Shown here in pieces: positions 23,840-35,399 of a stretch of DNA of 64,000 nt (the stretch's first letter is position 1; the number at the start of each line of letters is the position of its first letter). Origin of the DNA: Arbacia lixula (taxonomy: Eukaryota; Echinodermata; Echinoidea; Arbacioida; Arbaciidae). Location: positions 2,786,205 to 2,850,204 of the forward strand of contig OZ022595.1 in the NCBI GenBank assembly GCA_963669155.1, written 5' to 3'. The notes under the pieces were generated by a model. That model was not told the origin of the DNA. It ran no database searches and saw nothing but the letters and a program-made list of their open reading frames with translations. The position numbers were made by a program, and so were the translations under genes.

Positions 23840-23897
<58 letters not shown>
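23461..23897. repeat. three (GA)n arrays
   Basis: GA arrays lie at about 23517-23538, 23600-23673 and 23761-23896, separated by unique sequence of roughly 60 and 85 bp. The third has GAGAATGAGAGGAAGAGAGA interruptions. The open frames here encode only Arg-Glu or Ser-Leu repeats. Confidence 0.95.
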
Positions 23898-23898
<1 letters not shown>

Positions 23899-24726
23899 TA
23901 CCTTTTTTAAAAGGCGATACGGAGTAGCCCGATACCCGAACATCAAGATAATTGGACAAATATATCACACATGACTTCAAATACGATATTGCATGTATAT
24001 TTGTTTAACAAAATTCCTTTGTAAGACAAAACAATCTTAATGAGGTAAACGGTATTCAAAGGAAGCCGTGCGAAGAAAATCTCTGAAACAGCAGAGGCTG
24101 AGGAAGAACACCGCCAATAAGGTCGGTAACGACATCACAATCGTAATAATCGTTACAATAACCATACCGATAAGTATGATTGTGGCAATTATTCTAATGG
24201 TAACGGTAATGATGATTGTGATATGAATGAATATGACGATAATGGCGGTGATGGTGATAATATGGTAAATGTGAAAATGACGATTAGGTTGCTGAACAGG
24301 TTAATGAGGTTTGTAAAATGATTAAGACAATGATGGCAAAGACAATGACGACGTAGTCGGTAATAGTTTGAATAATGAATTTCAAATTAAGGTTTCATGT
24401 ACATGGTTCATATATAAAAAAAAAACAACTCTAACCTGAGAGGAGCTTGCAATCACTGTATAAGCCAGGTTAGATTGCATCTTGACATACGGCGGCCAGA
24501 AACAGTCTCCATTCCAGACCGGCAACGTCATTCTTAACTCATCACTGTGCGCTCTCATGTCTCAGAAGTAGCTTAAGGTGATCCCAGCGACTGGAAAGCA
24601 GGCTAGCGCGAAGCAGAAATGGAAGTTGTAATGGATCGACCAAAACATAACATGTCGACATGCCGTGCTCATCCTCGGTATGTTAAAGGTATAGTGGTAA
24701 TGATTACCGGTTATGATCATGGCACA
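23898..24726. other. non-coding DNA, GAT/AAT-rich in part
   Basis: An imperfect GATGAT/GATAAT-rich stretch lies at about 24125-24360. No gene is seen. Confidence 0.5.
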
Positions 24727-24945
24727 ACCTGGTCTGGCTTCCAGCCTGTTAGACATTTTCTAAACCAAACTATTCAATGAAGGGGTCTGGCTGCAGTAGA
24801 CTAATCATTCTCAATTATTTCTACAGCTCCCTAAACATAATAGATTGAGAAAGGAGCAGAATGATACAGTGACTAGTCTTCGATTACTAGACTCTATTTG
24901 TCAGTTGGGATCAGAAATGTCTAACAGCCTTGTAGCCAGGCTAGG
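24727..24945 (-). mobile_element. MITE-like element, family 2, copy 2
   Basis: Reverse-orientation relative of 10691-10900. It begins with ACCTGGTCTGGCTTCCAGCC and ends with AACAGCCTTGTAGCCAGGCT, which are inverted repeats of each other. The interior carries CAGTGACTAGTCTTCGAT and CTAGACTCTATTTGTCAGTT. Confidence 0.65.
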
Positions 24946-26081
24946 CTCAACCGTTCTGCGTCGTCACTGGAACCCCAATCTCCATTTCGTTAGCTCTTTG
25001 TAAGCCACGAGTAATACACACAATTCCCAAAGAGCAACATTTGATTTGGTACACAAAGGGTTAAACCGATGCTATCATCCTGATAGTTTTCCTTCTTGGT
25101 ATATTGAAAGCACAAACGATTGGGGTTCGTTGTCATGGTAACACATTGCTTTATTGATTATTGTTCCCGTAGTCTCCACTTCTTCCCCTTACACTTAAAG
25201 TCAGGGATGAAGTTTTAAATTGCAAGTCCGGCATATCTTTACAATTTGCCCATTGCTGCTCTGTATTTCTTTCACAAAAGACTCGCATATTTGTTTTTAC
25301 TCTCCCATATTTTCCTTTACATTTATACCATCGAACGCTTTACAGAAAGAGTTTATTGACATCACATTGATTTATCGATGAGGTTTATTTCCTTTACGAT
25401 ACTTGTTTTGTAGTTTTGCATTTCAAAAGCATGGTCGCAACGGAAACTGATTTTATTGAATGTCATAGACATACATCCTAATCCTTAGCCTTTCCAATCT
25501 TACAACATAGGCACATTTGTGAGGCCCCAAGCACCTTCTTAGGGAAGGAATCCAAGTAATGAATTATTATTCCTTTTAGTGACGTAAATCTAAGAAGCGC
25601 CGCCACACTCGAATAAAACATACATGTTATTCCCCGCGCTCCCTTGCTAGTAAAGTAAACAAATCACCGTCTGCGCAAGTCAACTTGACAATTTTATTTA
25701 CGTACGCGCTGGACATTTGATAATGGCGCCCTCTGCGAAAATATACAAGACAGCATAATGATGTCGCAAACTCGTCCAAGATTCTAGTTTTATGTCTATG
25801 TGTAAAGATTAACTTATTATCCAACTTAATGGTGTTTCTCTGTATATGCCCCATTCGTATTTGCAGTAGTAGTGCAAGTAAATCCAATGAATCAACCGTT
25901 GGTACGGCATAGAGGGAGTTAAGGATGTGTGTGTGTGTTTGTATATGTGTGTTTGTGTGTGTGTGCGTGAGTTTTTGTGTGTGTGTGTAAGGGGGAGCGG
26001 GGAGGAGCAATGCTTTACCGATGACTAAATAATTTTATTTCAAGGATTATTTGGGGGGAAATGGCTATGGGATGGGGAGTA
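24946..26081. other. non-coding DNA with a (TG)n tract
   Basis: (TG)n with interruptions lies at about 25926-25990. The minus-strand open frame over it is repeat-driven. No gene is seen. Confidence 0.5.
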
Positions 26082-26531
26082 CATGGGGCTGTCTACAGTA
26101 AAGGGACATTTTTTGGCACAACTGAATCATTTGAAATTATGACCACCTTGCACCACCAAAATATGTCAGAGTGTTGAATTAATTTCTTCCAAAAATAACA
26201 GCTAAATTCCTGCTCTGAATGTTTATTTATTATATATTTCTAAACTAAGCTTGTACATATTTGCCATATCACATCGGTAACGGGACAGACGAGTGTGTTA
26301 CAAAATTGTCTGTCCCGTTACCAACGTGCTATGGCAAATTTGTACAGGGCAAATTTTCTGAAGCGTACAAAACCTTGTAAAGTGTAAATCAATACATTTC
26401 ATTGATATTTTATTATTATTGGCTGGTTATGTTTAAGAGACAAAAAAATCATTGAAATTTAAGAGATTTATGCATATATGTTACAGCAAATGTAACAGAA
26501 ATGTACCCCATTACTGTAGACAGGCCCACAT
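26082..26531. mobile_element. non-autonomous TIR element with a central hairpin
   Basis: The left end CATGGGGCTGTCTACAGTAA matches the complement of the right end (CATGTGGGCCTGTCTACAGT), followed by GGG(G)(T)ACATTT on both. At the centre, 26251-26290 and 26308-26346 form a 40-bp hairpin (TTGTACATATTTGCCATATC, then GGTAACGGGACAGAC on the left arm) with a 17-base loop. It has no coding capacity. Confidence 0.6.
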
Positions 26532-27662
26532 GTCAGTTGGTATGTTACTATTATAGATGAATGCAGCGCCTCCATCGACCCATAATTCGGTTAAGTACAT
26601 TGTATACTAATATTGGTATAAAGGGGGAGCTCCGCGTGCAATCGGACACAAACATAATTATATTTGGGTAGGACATATTTTTTGACAGGTTCTTATGATT
26701 TACTAGCCACAATCAAAATACAATAAATGTATTGATAGCCTACAAACATATTACGTACTTCATCATGTATTTATATCATATTTTACTACATATACACAAT
26801 TATCTTTATCGCGTTCAACTGTTTAATATTTTTTTCCTAAAGTTATTTGTGTTGCAATATCATCTTCTCTTTCCCGGTTATATGTCTATGTGATGTTAAT
26901 TATTGATTTTGTCCGACTTGTTCTGTCTATTTAGTCCCTTTAAGTGATTATTTACCGAGGTACCAACAGTTGTAGGGTAAGGTTTGACCGAATTGCAGAC
27001 ATACACACCCAGCAAGACGTTAATGAAAGTCGTAGTAAGATCAGAGATTGGATTCGGGGTGTTAAAAGGCCGGGTCGTCACGTGTCAGCATTCCGACACC
27101 TACTACACATATTAGCCCGTATTTACAACGGTAGCCTAACTTGGACCGCGTACTAAACATCGGCTAACTTAATAAGGTTCAATATGTATCATTTGATGTT
27201 GTCACAAAATCATTGACTTCCACCACAGAATCAGAACAGTGGGTGATTGAAATTATTCGCTGTCATTATTATGTGGACAAACTCAATATAGCATAGTGAT
27301 TACGAGGACAAAAACAATTATGTTGAATCAATAATAATGTTTCTTGTGGTTTTATTTGGAATCCCATAAAGTTAGTTCAGGTAAAGTACACTATTACGTT
27401 AAACCTCTGTTCTGAATACATGCCAATATGTATCTATGCGCGTGTGTTATGTTTCTGGTCGTGTGAAGTAGCTTTGTCGCCAAACTTCTCCCATAAACAT
27501 TTTTCGTTGTGGTGGCAGGGATGCCGCACCCCCCCCCCCCCCCCTCCCCTTCCCACTGGCTACGCTTGAAATCCCATGAGGCACGGGCAACAGTGCAGGG
27601 AAGTCTGTGAGAATATACCGTGACAAAATGAAATGTGGGTTTCAAGTGACCATATGTTTGTC

Positions 27663-27712
<50 letters not shown>

Positions 27713-30700
27713 CGTTCGTGCGTGTGTGCGTGTGTTAATTATTTTATGCGTGTGCGATTATGCGCGCATGTTTGCTTCGTGTGTCTCTCAATCAGTACTT
27801 TTAATACGATATTTTTGTCATAATTCCATTACGAATTACTAACGGGACAATTTAGCTGGATCATGGCCAGATCCTTGCACGCACTCATCGGCTGTAGAGC
27901 GTACCTCCTTTCTTTTACTCGACATGAAGATTGGTCCGCCATAGCCCGTTCACTCAATTTAACGAGACGCCATATTCCCAATCAGAATTATATTCGGAGA
28001 ATAAAAGATGGCAAAGATCTTTCTATGATATTCAGAATGCTATTTCTTTGCAATGGGGTACGAACCTAATCTCGTATTGTCTATTCTTAGAACAAATGAT
28101 AGAATTAAAATACTTCGACGAGCCTCTTTCAATTACACTGCATGATGGGTATTAAACCGACGGGTAAGCAATTAGCAGGCGGCGTCGCGGTGTCACACAA
28201 ACCCAGCGGGTCACTCCACGCATGCCAGGCCCACGCGCCCCCGGTTAGCTACCTTGGATGGCCCGTCTAGCCTCGTGCCGCACCTGCTCTGCTGTTTATC
28301 GGCTTCGTGGAAATAAATCTTGACCGTCTCATGTCCGCTTGTCAGGCGAATAAACATCGCAGGATCGAGGTGGAGAAATGTGAATGTCTGGTCATCCATC
28401 AGACACGTTCATTCATCTGTCGTAACCTATCTAGTCTCAATATAGCTGTTTATTAGCTTCCATCTGTTACATCAACTCAGCTATTTGTTTTGACTGTATT
28501 TCATTGACTTGGCTGACCCGGTAATTTTTCAACACATCTCTTGACTCAAAATCATTTATTGATAGAGCCTATTTGTTTTACGTCATATTCGTACTAAGAT
28601 AACAAATTAATGGGTGTGTTAGCTTTTTTGTTTGGAGACTGCAGCCTAGAAAAACTGATTTGCCTACAAAATAGGGCCTACATCCGTAAGGCAGGTGATC
28701 AATGTAAGAATGTATGTAGTCCTGGACTCTCCTTAAATCCATTACATGATCAATTCACGTAAGTTTACTTTCATATCACACATCATTATATCGAGTATTA
28801 CATACAAGTCTATCGTTGCCAATTTCACGGTACCCTACATTTTGCAACTTTAAACATGTATTACTTTATTCCATCTTTGCGCAAGCTTCACTCTAGTTTC
28901 GTTTCAACTCGCATTGAAAACAAGTGTGCAAGGGTTTGGAAAACCTTTGTAAGACATAAGTTACACAAGAGTTTTTATTGGATGTTTAGGCCTTGGCATT
29001 GATGGAAATGTGACATCTTTGGGAATTACTAATTATCTATGTTCTTGTCTCATGTTGCTAGCACTCTCAATTAGGACTTTATATTATTTCGGTTGATGTT
29101 AATGATTTTGATTGTGAAAGTTTTTATTTTTGTTTTGGAGCGATTTTGTGTGTTTCCAATAGGCCAGGCTTTAAGATCTTGTGAAGTTTTTTGGTTCAAG
29201 CTAGACAACATTTGATGATATCTATTTCCCAAACTTGAGTCACATTCACATCCAAACCCAGAGCACAGAGAATGGAGGTAGTCTAGTAGGGTTGCAAACC
29301 GCCCCTTTAAGATAAGCATACTATTGTCGTGGAGGTGTACATTTCGATGTCGAAACCATGTGATTATTGCCATTGACCTGCGAGCCACATTGTTCGATGA
29401 TAACATTCAGGAACATCAACACAGACATGACATGCTATCCGCAAAGAACTCCACACAAAAAAGACAGTAAACATCCAATATGCCTTCGATAACCCAGGAT
29501 AGCGCGTGTCATTGTAGATCTTCTGTGAAGATTGTCACTTAAAACCCGTGTATGTAAATTGGAGTGATTGGAACATCACAAAATGTCAGGGTCTTCATAC
29601 ATCAATTTTTGTTTGAGAGGGAAGAAGTACGGACCTTGGAAATTATGATAAATGTCTTCTGAGCGATATGATGACAGGTGCGATGTATCAAAGGTAAAAT
29701 GTTCGAAGTCATGACGGAATGTTTCAACGTCCAAGGCGATGTTTTGTGATAACATTCGAATGAGGTGGAGTGCTGTGGGGCGGGGGGGGGGGGGCAATGA
29801 GAAACCTTAATGTTAGAAGGTAAACGTTTCGATATCGACCATGACCATGTGCATTCTAATAAGAGATCGTTCGTTTTACTCCTCGAGTCTCATGTTAGGT
29901 AACAAACGATTTGAGACCGTTTGTCCACTGGTCAGCAGACTAGCTTTTAGGTAGTTGGGCATTTTATCCTGTACAATAAACATATCTGGCTGCAGGAGGC
30001 CAGGAGCTAATCACTATCTGGTTATTCACCCCCTAGACAAACCGCGAGAAGAGCACACTTGGACTTGCCATACCAGACCCGTATACGTACTTGTGCTAAT
30101 GTGGATAAAAAATGGCAAACAAACTGGAAGCAAGACTAACAACTAAACTTACATCTTATGTACACTTATTACAATCATATAGAATGTCAAAAAGAAGACA
30201 TTGACGTACCTTAAAGGCATAATATTAATGATATGATCTTATTTTCCCAGGGTAGCCTCATCACTGCGAACACTGCATTTTACAAGGCCCCTGTTTTATT
30301 ACCCCATTCACTGGATCAAAGGATCCTACCAGGTTCCTATTTCTCTGCTAAGTGATGAGAAGCTATGTGGATTAAGGTGTTTTGCTGAAGATCACAAGCG
30401 GCAGCTGCTGCGTTTTAACCCTTACCTTTCTGATTACCTTTTTGATTAAGAGGCAAATCACTATCTGGTTATTCTCGCTTAAGACAGACTTCCATATCCG
30501 TAGTTTTCACTAAATTTTATTTTTTGACCTGCAACTGCACCACACCCCTTCAGCTTAAAGGTATAACGGTATAACTATCAAACCTTACTTCATGAAAATG
30601 ATAAGTGTAAGAGAAAACAAGATAGAGAGGGGAAAAGGAACATGTTTGATTGAGAGAAGGAAGAAGGGATCGGCATAATGAAACGAAAAAAAAAAATTTC

Positions 30701-30806
30701 ATAAGAAGCGCAGTAGACGGACAAGAAGAAAAGAGGAGAAAACAAACGTAAGAAGAACATAAAAGACATTGATGGGTTTTAGGAGTCGAGTTGTCACATG
30801 ACTTAC
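26532..30806. other. long non-coding stretch with simple repeats
   Basis: Poly-C lies at about 27532-27544, (GT)n at 27664-27732 and poly-G at about 29780-29794. A GCAAATCACTATCTGGTTAT-like word occurs at about 30006 and 30453. No protein-coding gene is supported. A minus-strand 62-codon frame at 28211-28399 is treated under rejected items. The region may be intron of the gene whose exon is proposed at 30807-31094. Confidence 0.35.
27660..27735. repeat. (GT)n microsatellite
   Basis: A GT run of about 50 bases followed by GTGCGT variants. Confidence 0.95.
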
Positions 30807-31094
30807 CCTTTTGGTGTTTCCATGGTGACGGGGTCGAGTGGTGGCTGGTGGGCTGCGTGTCTTCCACATGACATGGTTCATCTTACACACGAGACTTCCA
30901 ATCAACAGTAGCCTCAGAAACACATCACAACACTGCACGGCAAGCTTCAGCAAAAACGACACAAAAATCACAAAATCGGGCGTGACCGGGCCTAGGAAGA
31001 ATGGATCCCCAGCCTTATTTCCTAAAGGGGGGTAGCCGCAGCCCCCGTCACGCCTTAAGACTCCATATCCAGGGAAAAACTCGCCCCCCACCAT
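30807..31094 (-). CDS. candidate first coding exon of a membrane protein
   Basis: From ATG at 31094 (G at +4) the minus strand is open for exactly 96 codons to a near-consensus donor (AAAAGG|GTAAGT), leaving phase 0. A glycine/proline-rich N-terminus is followed by one or two hydrophobic segments (about 38-70, with FVIFVSFLLKL and FLRLLLIGSLV) and then a basic tail. I recognise no family. An out-of-frame ATG lies ten bases upstream. The next exon was not found, so the rest of the gene is unknown. Confidence 0.38.
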
Positions 31095-31505
31095 GAAAAC
31101 ATTCAGCGGAAAACCGCGCTACTCGTGCGAGATCACGGTCATCGCGGTAACATGGCGATGGTAGCAACAGTGATAGAGGTTGAAGAAAGCAGGTCGCAAC
31201 ATCGTGCTTGGTTTCCTGCTTGACCAAAGAGCCACGAAGGAGTGGCCACTAAACGTGTTTTTTGTTTGTCGTCGTTAACGCTTACATCTTGTCCAGTTTC
31301 CGGTGAGCTTTCCAATGAACAAAAGAAAAGTGTTTTTGAGAATAAACGCGAAGGGTCTTAGACGAGGCGAGATGGATGCTGAGATAACAACTTTCTTCGT
31401 CTTCTTCCTCCTCCTCCTCCTCCCCTACTGGTCTTCCTCTTCGTCATTCCTCCGGGTTACCGGACTGTGAGGAGGCCGTGGCGCCGCGATTATCCAAGGG
31501 CGTCA
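31095..31505. other. non-coding DNA upstream of the candidate membrane-protein exon
   Basis: More GC-balanced than its surroundings. It could be the promoter or 5'UTR of the minus-strand candidate exon, though no core promoter motif is clear. Confidence 0.3.
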
Positions 31506-31725
31506 CGCTCCGGGGAGGGCGGCGGGGGTAAGGGGGGGGGGGGGGGTGCACAGCCCCTATTATTACCCCCACACCTTGAATCTAAACCAGTCTACCTATT
31601 CGTCCTGCTGTTACCCATCTCAGCAAACTTTTTTTCCAGGAGAAAGCAAATACCTTCAAACCCTCCTTCCTCATTCAACTGCATTTGGTATATTTGTATA
31701 TATATACATGTATATATATATATAT

Positions 31726-31780
<55 letters not shown>
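31506..31780. repeat. poly-G and (TA)n tracts
   Basis: Poly-G lies at about 31532-31546. (TA)n, broken by ATACATGTA, lies at about 31694-31779. The Tyr-Ile repeat frames here are not genes. Confidence 0.95.
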
Positions 31781-31781
<1 letters not shown>

Positions 31782-32454
31782 GGTGACGCCGCCTCACCTC
31801 TCCCATTTTGACGACACCCGGACACGCCCCTGATTTGGTAGCGTAGCTGTCACAGCGGGTGAAAGCCGTTTATCCGCCAGGTTTAGGACCGCTATGGGGA
31901 TAGTCTTAGGAAACATAACCACACCAGCGTCTTACAAGGGGTACGAGAAAGGTGCTAACAACCATTTGCAAGTTCAAGACTCATTACTGTAAAAAAAAAA
32001 ATGGATCATATAACTAAGAAGATTGGTGGATAAGAAAATGATATACATTTGAAATCGTTATAAGGTGTAGGCCTAGTACGGCAAAAATACAGACGTAGAA
32101 GAAAAAAAACATGAACGTGCGGGTACAGAAATAATAAATGGAGAATACGAAGAGAAGATTCATTAGAATTATAAGTTGAAGGACAATATGTCCCATGTGA
32201 AATACATGTACGTAAACGTCACGGTCAAACCGTTGACAATGCACATTAGAGATGTTATCGCCTTATAACGCATGCAGGGTTGGATAGAGTTTTCATTATT
32301 CATTATATCCTGAAATTTAACACATCACTTATTATCCATGTTATCACCTTTGCGATACTAATGTGTGTTCATATCTTCATGTGATAGCACGTGGAAGTCC
32401 GTTAAGATTCTAAAGTTCAGAATGTGTGGAAAGCACACATGCATACTCATTCGA
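31781..32454. other. non-coding DNA
   Basis: No gene or repeat copy recognised. Confidence 0.5.
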
Positions 32455-32575
32455 TCTCCCCTTGCACTCATATATACACACACACGCACGTGCGCGCGCG
32501 CACACACACACACACACGCACACACACATACACTCACACTCATACACACATACACACAAACATACATTGCCTCAT
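32455..32575. repeat. (CA)n microsatellite
   Basis: A CA-rich run with CGCG and CATA variants lies immediately before the SINE at 32642. Confidence 0.95.
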
Positions 32576-32641
32576 CCAAGAAGATCCGGTTATGTGAAGT
32601 GGAAGGATTCTCAACCATGGAAGAGAGGAGCGCACGCATGT

Positions 32642-32985
32642 ATTTCGAGGTGTCGTGGTTATGAACTGTGCCTGAAGATCTCAAGGTCCCAGGTTCAATC
32701 TCCCATCCATGGCATTTGCGTCCTTCAGCAAGGTACGTAATCAACATTGCTGCTCTCCACCCAGGAGTATAAATGGGTACCTCAGATTATGTGAATGATC
32801 TTCACCCAGCGCCGATATCTTGCATCGGGCAAGGAATACTCCCCAAGGAGTGGAAATGGTGTGCATATGTGTGCGTGATAAGTTGTTGTATCCAGCGACT
32901 AGGGACCTAATTGTAACATTAAACTTAATTCTGTCTCCGGACTGCGAAATGGGAAAGACCCTCTACGCCATATAAAAAAGAGAAC
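32642..32985 (+). mobile_element. tRNA-derived SINE, copy 1
   Basis: GTGTCGTGGTTATGAACTGT (box A region), then GATCTCAAGGTCCCAGGTTC (box B, GGTTCAATCTC). The body continues with CAGCAAGGTACGTAATC and CTCTCCACCCAGGAGTATAA, then GGGTACC. The 3' part has GTATCCAGCGACTAGGGACC and ends near CGCCATATAAAAAAGAG. It matches the reverse complement of 51064-51322 along its length, which confirms a dispersed family. Confidence 0.75.
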
Positions 32986-33597
32986 GCGACAATACGACGA
33001 TTTTACGAAATGTTGTGAATCATTACGACTTTCTTCGAATTAAATACGGAGCACTTACAACGCGTTTGTGATTCATTGCGTATCAGCTCGAACCAACCTC
33101 GCGTTGATTCATTATCAAATTCGTTAAAGTGGAAATTAGGCTATTGTATGCCACGTTGAATCCGTTTAGTTCTGTTCGTGGTGTCTATGCCGCATTCCTC
33201 CGATTTGAAAGATCGGGATGGATCGGGATAGATCGGTTTAAATCGTCAATTTTTTTTTTACCCAATCCGCCCGAACAGAACAACGATCAAATCGTAGCAA
33301 GAGCAACATAATGGAACAATCTGAAGATTTAATCCTCTGTCATTTCCAGAAAGAGTTTAAATTGGCTTTCACTATCTTATGATTTAACATCCCATATATA
33401 TGAAGACATATCAATATTTAGATGAAAACTATAGCCTCAAAATTGGACAAAAAAGAATTTAGAGAGTCAAAACAGTAAGTATGATCAACAAAACGAAGTA
33501 AAGTTGAGTTTAATAAAACAATTTGGGAGCAATCGTCTTTAGTGACTTATAAGTGCCACATTACATGTCATTGAATAATCGACTACAGGGATACAAT
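32986..33597. other. non-coding DNA
   Basis: Nothing recognised. Confidence 0.5.
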
Positions 33598-33700
33598 AAA
33601 ACTATGCAACAGTAATAACAATGTATGGAATGAATGACATGAATAGAATTAGGTTTAGGTTCTATATAGACAAACCATGAACGATTTAAGTAGCATAATT
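33598..33700. repeat. direct repeat flanking the LRR-gene fragment, left copy
   Basis: Shares ATGCAACAGTAATA, ATGACATGAATAGAATTA and TATATAGACAAACCATGAAC, then GATTTAAGTAGCATAATT, with 34046-34195. It ends exactly where similarity to the LRR gene begins. Confidence 0.7.
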
Positions 33701-33941
33701 GTCATACAAGAGAGCTGAAGTGAAGCGAGATCAACGTGTACAGTGTGTCCCTTGATAAGGGAACAGGTGATGCCAGAACATGGCATATTATTTCCATTTA
33801 TTTTCAAAATGTGTAACGGTCTTAGTTGTGCAATACCTAGATTTTCAATGTTATTATCACTCGGAAAAAGATTATTTTGTGATGGAAGCGAGTGGGCGAT
33901 TGTATATGGAATGAATGTTAGGCTATTCTCACCAAAATTTG
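33701..33941 (-). pseudogene. decayed partial copy of the neighbouring LRR gene
   Basis: About 240 bases match 36733-36972, part of the LRR coding exon, at roughly 85% identity. For example, GAAGCGAGATCAACGTGTAC and GGCATATTATTTCCATTTAT are shared exactly. Small changes disrupt the LRR frame. Only this internal piece of the gene is copied, and direct repeats bracket it. The plus-strand open frame here is a shadow. Confidence 0.85.
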
Positions 33942-34045
33942 TATAGACTGTGTAAAGGTAGTATACACCATTTCACTCGCTGACATTGGTACAGATTGAA
34001 TTGAATTCAATTTTTTTTTAATTTTTCCCACTCACTATACAAATA

Positions 34046-34195
34046 CTACAATGCAACAGTAATAGCAGTAATAGCAGTAATAACAGTAATGGAACAGGAA
34101 CAGTAACAGCAATGCATAAAATGAATAACATGAATAGAATTAATCGAGTTTTAGGCTCTATATAGACAAACCATGAACAATTTAAGTAGCATAAT
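34046..34195. repeat. direct repeat flanking the LRR-gene fragment, right copy
   Basis: Same sequence as 33598-33700 with an inserted AGTAATAGC-type short repeat, making it about 45 bp longer. Confidence 0.7.
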
Positions 34196-35399
34196 TATTT
34201 TGAAAAAACTACATTAAAAAGTTGAGGGGAAAAGGGAACTGCAGTGTAGCTGCAGCTAGGTGTTGGGCGACATTCCAAAGATTGCCGTATTGTAATCAGT
34301 ACTCCAATGTTTCGTCTCAAATAGACGCGTACTGATTTAGTTCCTTATTCCTTGTTACAACCAATTCAAGCGATAACAATTGTTAAAGTCTCAACTGCTT
34401 CAATGTCAGTTTAATTTCATTACATATGCATACTACATTGGAGCATTGTAGACTGGATCCTGTTTTGGACATTACATACTATGCTCATAGAGGCATATGA
34501 TAGTCCTCCAAGGAAAAGTCCACCCTACAATTAAGGTATAATCAAAGCAAAAACATGAAAAAAAAACATACTAGTGATAGTTTGATGAAGATCCGTCAAA
34601 GGATACAAAACGATTGTTTTGATTTTGTGACGTCGCGTGCAAGGTGCCTCCATTTTGTTGTGTGCACATGTTTTTGAAAACGTTTTTGGAAAGGATATTC
34701 ACCATTTTTATTGTGCATTTCATGCATCATTAGAAACACGTTTTTACACACAAACCTCTATGAAAAAATTCCTTCATCAAAAGCATAAAGAGAACAATTT
34801 ATGGAATCATACAGCACAGAACATACGGGAGAGCACCTCGCACGTGACGTCACAAAATTGATATTTAAAACGAACCAGAACTTTCTTATCCTTGTAAGGA
34901 TTTTCGTGAAACTTTCACTTATATGTTTCTTTCATGTTTATACTTTTATTGAAAGCAAATTAACTTCAGGGTGGACCGGCCCTTTTAGTTTCGTTAAAAC
35001 AAAGACAAATGGCATAAAAATGTCACATATAATCTAGATATTCTTCTTATTCTGGGCGCTCATGAACCCATCTTTCGTAGTTGTTATATAAGTTACACCA
35101 TTAGCATCACTGAAACCAGTAACGGCACTATTTAAGCTGCTGTGTCACCAGTTTAATTACTAACACCATTATCATCAGTGACACCAGTGACTAAAGGCAT
35201 GCATCAGTAAGAGAAATGGACCTGACACCATGGATTACGATAACACTAGTGACATTAGTGTAATGAATGTCAACAGTAACTCCAGTAACATTGATAACAC
35301 CAGTGACACCAGAAGCAATACTATCATCATGTTGAGTGAATTTTACAAATTTTGAATAAAAGTAACAGTAAAAACATAACGAACACGAACAAAGTGAAA
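34196..35399. other. non-coding DNA with an imperfect ACCAGT minisatellite
   Basis: 35095-35320 contains many (A)CACCAGT(A/G)AC-like words, an imperfect short tandem repeat just 3' of the LRR gene. No other gene is seen. Confidence 0.45.

Noticed and set aside
23449-23980. Frames encoding Arg-Glu or Ser-Leu repeats
   Set aside because: Translation of GA/CT microsatellites.
28211-28399. Minus-strand 62-codon ATG frame (MDDQTFTFLHLDPAMF...) with an internal CCAAG|GTAGCT
   Set aside because: Short, no domain, donor mediocre; could be a first exon but the support is too weak.
31467-31833. Frames rich in Tyr-Ile
   Set aside because: Translation of the TA microsatellite.
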